This document shows, one piece after another, positions 60,454 to 64,000 of a stretch of 64,000 nt of DNA. The notes under the pieces were generated by a model, which was not told where the DNA came from, ran no database searches, and saw only the letters and a program-made list of their open reading frames with translations. Position 1 is the stretch's first letter; the number at the start of each line of letters is the position of its first letter. Source of the stretch: Volvox africanus (lineage: Eukaryota; Chlorophyta; Chlorophyceae; Chlamydomonadales; Volvocaceae). The stretch is from positions 69,501 through 133,500 of the forward strand of contig BSDZ01000016.1 of assembly GCA_030268105.1 (NCBI GenBank), read 5' to 3'. Made by a program: the position numbers and the translations under genes.

Positions 60454-63289
60454 ATGCCCTTAGGGGCGCAGCTGCGGCCTATGTCGGCCTGCCATCGGCT
60501 CGCGCTAGCCCGTCGCCAAGCGTCGCGGCCATGCCGGTTCAATATAAGACGGCCAGTGCTGCTGGTAAGCGTTTTTACGTACCCCGGCCATATCTTCGTA
60601 ACCATTGTCCGCTGGCATGGAAGCCTCCTGCCTCCCTCACCGGGCTCCTGGGTCCGAGCTGCGCAGGTCCGGGCCTCAGCGGAGGGGCCTGCTGCACCTG
60701 ATGAAGGCCCTCAAGAGGTGCGTCATATCCATCTACAGCGATTGGAGGACTGTTCCCAGGTTTTTTCCACTATTAAAATGGACGCACTGCCAACTGTCCG
60801 TCCTTGGAAATCGCCGTCGGCTGGAACGTTGATGAAGTTAGCTGGAAATAGGCAGGAAATCCATCGTCTATTCTAAACAGACCGGATTGTAATTGGGCGG
60901 ATTTTGCTGTATGGGATCAAACTGGATCCGGTCCAACTCGGCAGATCTCTCTTGTGCATCGAGTTCCGGGTGCAGGCTACACCTTCATGTTGGCGGGGGC
61001 GCTCAAGATCATGACTCTGGGCTGGGTGGTGACTGGGGCTCCTAGGGAATGCGTGAGGACAGTGGCAGGTGAGACGGCGGGGCACGGAATAAAGGATTGT
61101 AGTATATGGTATTTGGATATGTGCATGGGAGAGGCACCGGGGCTAGTTCAGTTGGACGGAGGGCGGACTCAGCAGCGCGGGGTCTTAGGGAGCTGTAGGT
61201 ATCGAACGAGAGTAGTGTGCAGGGCTGTTAATTTTTTCTTCGTCTGGGGTTGGGGCGGTTTGCACTGTGCTGCGGTCAGGATCGCAGGGGTGACAGAATT
61301 GTTACAGTAACAGCCTTTGGCGGGGTTAGACCGCGGCAACCGACTGGGTTTGGAAACATCTGTTTTGAAATTTGGAGGTGAAGGGAGAAAGGTAAGGTGT
61401 ACCCCGCAAAAGGAGGGTACGACTTGCGCTTTCGTTGTGGGAATAAAGCCGCGCGCGATTCCCTCGTATGAGTGTCGAGGAAGAGAGTTAAGAACGTGCC
61501 TCATACACATCTGTTGAAAGCACGGGTGGCAAAATCGGTATTCGTTGCTCCTCTGACTGCCTGCAACGGCCTCCCTCGCCCCACGCCCATCCTCATCCGC
61601 TATTCAACTCGTTGTTTTCCTTATCCACAGCCGTCTTTCCACACGCCACACGTCATACCTTTTCATGCACGCAGGCCAATACTCCCAGTTCCTGATGATT
61701 CCCGTGGGACTAGGTGAGTGGTACTTAGTGGAATAAGTGCCGGTAGTGCACCTGCGGGCCAAAAACAAAAAGGCGACCGAAGGGATACCCGATTGCGTTC
61801 AGTGGAGGCCATTTGTCCTTACCTGGAGGCCGCTGGGGAATCTCCGCATGGCTTCAGCCGCCGAGCCCCCGATTACCCGTCGCTTGATCGTCCGGCACTG
61901 CGACCGCCACGAAGCGCCATCAAACCCAGGGCTAACGGCTGATCAAATGTGTTGCGGTGTGCTTGTTGTCTTACAGAGAGGAAGCCGTAGACGTGTTTTA
62001 GGCGGGGTTTCGAAGCGGCACAGATGAAGCGGCATCTGCTCTCTTGTGTCGCAACGAACCGCTTAGCTGAGAAGACGACCTCGTGGGTTTCCGCCGGGTC
62101 TTTAAGGCGTGACGGCACATGCTGACCTCAGGACAGTGGCGGTGCTTTCTTGCATGGTCCTATGTATCCGTTGCCCGTGAACTGCAACAGCGTCCTCCCT
62201 CATCCCGTCTTTCCATAACCAACAGTGTTGTGTTTGATCGCCAAGAAGGTGGTGGATGCGGGGCTTCAGGAGAGGTGGGTTTTGCTACTTCCCGTCCTCC
62301 CGTATACATACATTCACACATGAGGGAGAGCGCACCGCTCCTTAAAGACGCATGATGGGTACGCACTCATGTCGAATGGGTCCAGTCACGGATGGACGCA
62401 TGCACGCATAGTTGTCCTGGTGCTCCTTGTGCCCGTACTGGACCGCCATCCATCCACGTGCCTAAGCACCCGGCTACATTTATCTATCACTCTGTCACCG
62501 GCCACAATCCCATCCCATCTCGCAACGGCCCACCCACATCTAATTCCTTTTTGTGTTGTCCTCTTTCGAACCCTCGGCCTTTAGATCTAAATTTAAACTT
62601 TCGCCCGTTGTTGCAATGACACGCTTGCAGCGGCCGCTTCATGTCGTTCCTTCTCGGCATCACGGCGTTCATGTACTTCGGGCTGTACAGCGTCCTGTAC
62701 AGGTACGAGCTCGTGCAGCACGGCAAACCGCAGAATTGTGCAATCTCCCGCTAAGGTCTTCACACTTCTCGCGCCCCGAAGGGTCCCGCTTACCTCTACG
62801 CCACCTTTCCTGACGCATTTCCCGCAGCACCTTTCGTAATTGCTTACGTTTGCTCTCCTTCACGCTCCATGCAGATACGAGCCGAGGACCTGGCACGCGC
62901 AGCAGCGGCTCCAGGCTGTCGCAGCGCACGCGCATAGTCCGTACACTGAGGAGGCCGGGGGCCGCCGTAACAAGTTCATCATCCAGAGGCAACTCGAGGG
63001 CGATTACGACTCCCGTACACCAGCGTACCACAGCAGGGCTCCGGAGATGCAGATGGAGGAGGTGGAGGCGCGTATGTCGGCAATGCCAGCGGGGATGGTG
63101 GGGGGCGGCGGCGGCGCAGCTGCTGGAGAAATGACGGCAGCGGGTGTGGGGCCGAGTGTGGCGGAGCGGCAAGTGGGATTGAGCAGCATGCAGTGGCGGT
63201 CTCAGCGGCGCCGGGCTGCGACGCCGTCAGTGCCCAGTATGTACGAGAGTTCGTCCAGGATTCCCGGACTGGACGACACTGAGTTCTGA
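60454..63289 (+). CDS. Three-span membrane protein of unknown function, seven exons
   Basis: Exons 60454-60564, 60680-60717, 60881-61068, 61675-61713, 62226-62274, 62631-62702 and 62875-63289 join with agreeing phases and encode 303 residues. Four exons are small (38, 39, 49 and 72 bases), yet each junction keeps frame and continues the hydrophobic pattern. The N-terminus (MPLGAQLRPMSACHRLALAR) is Arg/Ala-rich and could target an organelle. Hydrophobic spans are about residues 83-102 (GYTFMLAGALKIMTLGWVVT), 118-133 (FLMIPVGLVLCLIAKK) and 145-165 (FMSFLLGITAFMYFGLYSVL). A soluble, Arg- and Gly-rich tail of about 140 residues follows, ending PGLDDTEF. I recognise no family. The first junction (60564 to 60680) is the weakest; an ATG at 60622 in the second-exon frame is an alternative start. 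Confidence 0.72.
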
Positions 63290-64000
63290 GCTCTTGCCGA
63301 CGAACGGTAGATGCAACAGATGCACTCGAGGTCTCATGGTCATGGTCATGGGCCCAGATACCACTGGCCAGCAACTGGAGAGGCGTGACGCAGCTGGCAC
63401 CAGGCAGTCAGTTGGTGATCGTTGCAAATGGTGGTTACGCAGGTGGTAAAAACAGTCACCAAGCGCAGGCCATGGAAGGCCTGGACGTGTCGATGCCTAC
63501 GTTTTCTTATGCTGTCTGAGCACTATATACTCGTTTCATCTAGAGCGTTATCGGAGGTTGTAGGAAGCTCAACTCCAAATGGGGTGAGGTCGTATCATGT
63601 TCCTGTTCTTATCGGGTCGCAAGGAAGGCGCACTTCCTGACAACCAGTTTAAATGGTCATTTCAAACGAACGTGGATGAGAATTCCTCGATTTGTTCAAT
63701 TATTATGATTGGATGTCTGTTCTGTAAAGGCTCTGTGTCGCCTTTTATTGCGCAGAGGCCTGTTACCATCGTGGGGTGTGTCGTCTGTGGGTTGCTGCGG
63801 ACAGCACATGCGCCTCATCATCATATCAAGATGAAGTACAAGCGTCCTAAGGTACTGCCACTTTTCCACCAGTTCATGCATTTTCGGTCCTCCCCTGTGG
63901 TTTGCCCTGGGTCCGTGCCGTTTACCACGCAACTCCCAGCCCCACCTAGCCAACTGGAGCACCCACGCAGACCTCGCCTCGGATGCGCTATGATTGAGCT
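63290..64000. other. 3' flank of the membrane-protein gene and window end
   Basis: No further gene is supported. A minus frame at 63696-63962 is open and basic but has no domain; it could be part of a gene entering from the right. Confidence 0.4.
63723..63727 (+). terminator. Possible TGTAA poly(A) signal of the membrane-protein gene
   Basis: TGTAA on plus, 434 bases after the stop codon at 63287-63289, a normal 3' UTR length for volvocine algae and the first such pentamer I found downstream. Confidence 0.4.

Noticed and set aside
1..64000. CRISPR array, bacterial operon or phage-type defence system
   Set aside because: No regular spaced repeats or bacterial gene organisation; introns, algal poly(A) signals and eukaryotic families show this is nuclear DNA of a green alga.

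Overview
The window looks like nuclear DNA of a volvocine green alga (Volvox/Chlamydomonas type). Genes are split by many GT-AG introns. TGTAA, the algal poly(A) signal, sits downstream of several genes. Proteins carry long Ala/Gly/Gln/Pro/Ser-rich stretches, and families typical of green algae are present: an ABC1K plastid kinase, a CBM20 starch-binding protein, a plant-type AP2 factor and Ty3/gypsy chromodomain retroelements. Base composition is about half GC by eye. There are no bacterial operons, rRNA, CRISPR arrays or recognisable tRNAs. All gene models were built by hand by joining exons whose reading phases agree across GT-AG introns.

Layout. 1-51: possible last codons of a plus-strand gene. 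2,812-5,548 (perhaps to about 6,250), minus: USP-type deubiquitinase-like protein with degenerate active-site motifs. 6,500-7,812: gypsy chromodomain remnant with the start of an LTR, then a short LTR-like repeat. 9,955-14,185, minus: 1,083-residue AP2 protein. 14.2-20.8 kb: no supported gene. 20,784-26,071, minus: many-exon gene of unknown function. 26,806-28,156, minus: protein with seven aromatic-Gly-Leu repeats, divergent from the intronless SmE gene (28,609-28,872, plus). 28.9-32.0 kb: no supported gene, but a 104-bp solo LTR with a 5-bp target-site duplication. 32,013-40,318, minus: very large nuclear-type protein with an RS domain. 40,914-41,649, plus: 118-residue EF-hand protein, divergent from it. 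43,043-48,209, minus: ten-exon ABC1K kinase. 49,046-49,717 and 50,065-50,379, minus: small coiled-coil protein and small polar protein. 52,723-55,533, minus: CBM20 protein. 58,329-59,480, minus: internally deleted, frameshifted gypsy element with LTR-like ends. 60,454-63,289, plus: seven-exon membrane protein.

The genes do not form a pathway; this is an ordinary stretch of algal chromosome with most genes on the minus strand. Themes are plastid biology (ABC1K kinase, starch-binding protein), nuclear functions (AP2 factor, SmE, RS-domain protein), calcium sensing (EF-hand) and ubiquitin signalling (likely inactive USP). I found no clearly new multi-gene system. The most unusual items are the aromatic-Gly-Leu repeat protein, the USP-like protein with substituted active-site residues, the short-LTR family and the uncharacterised gene at 20.8-26.1 kb.
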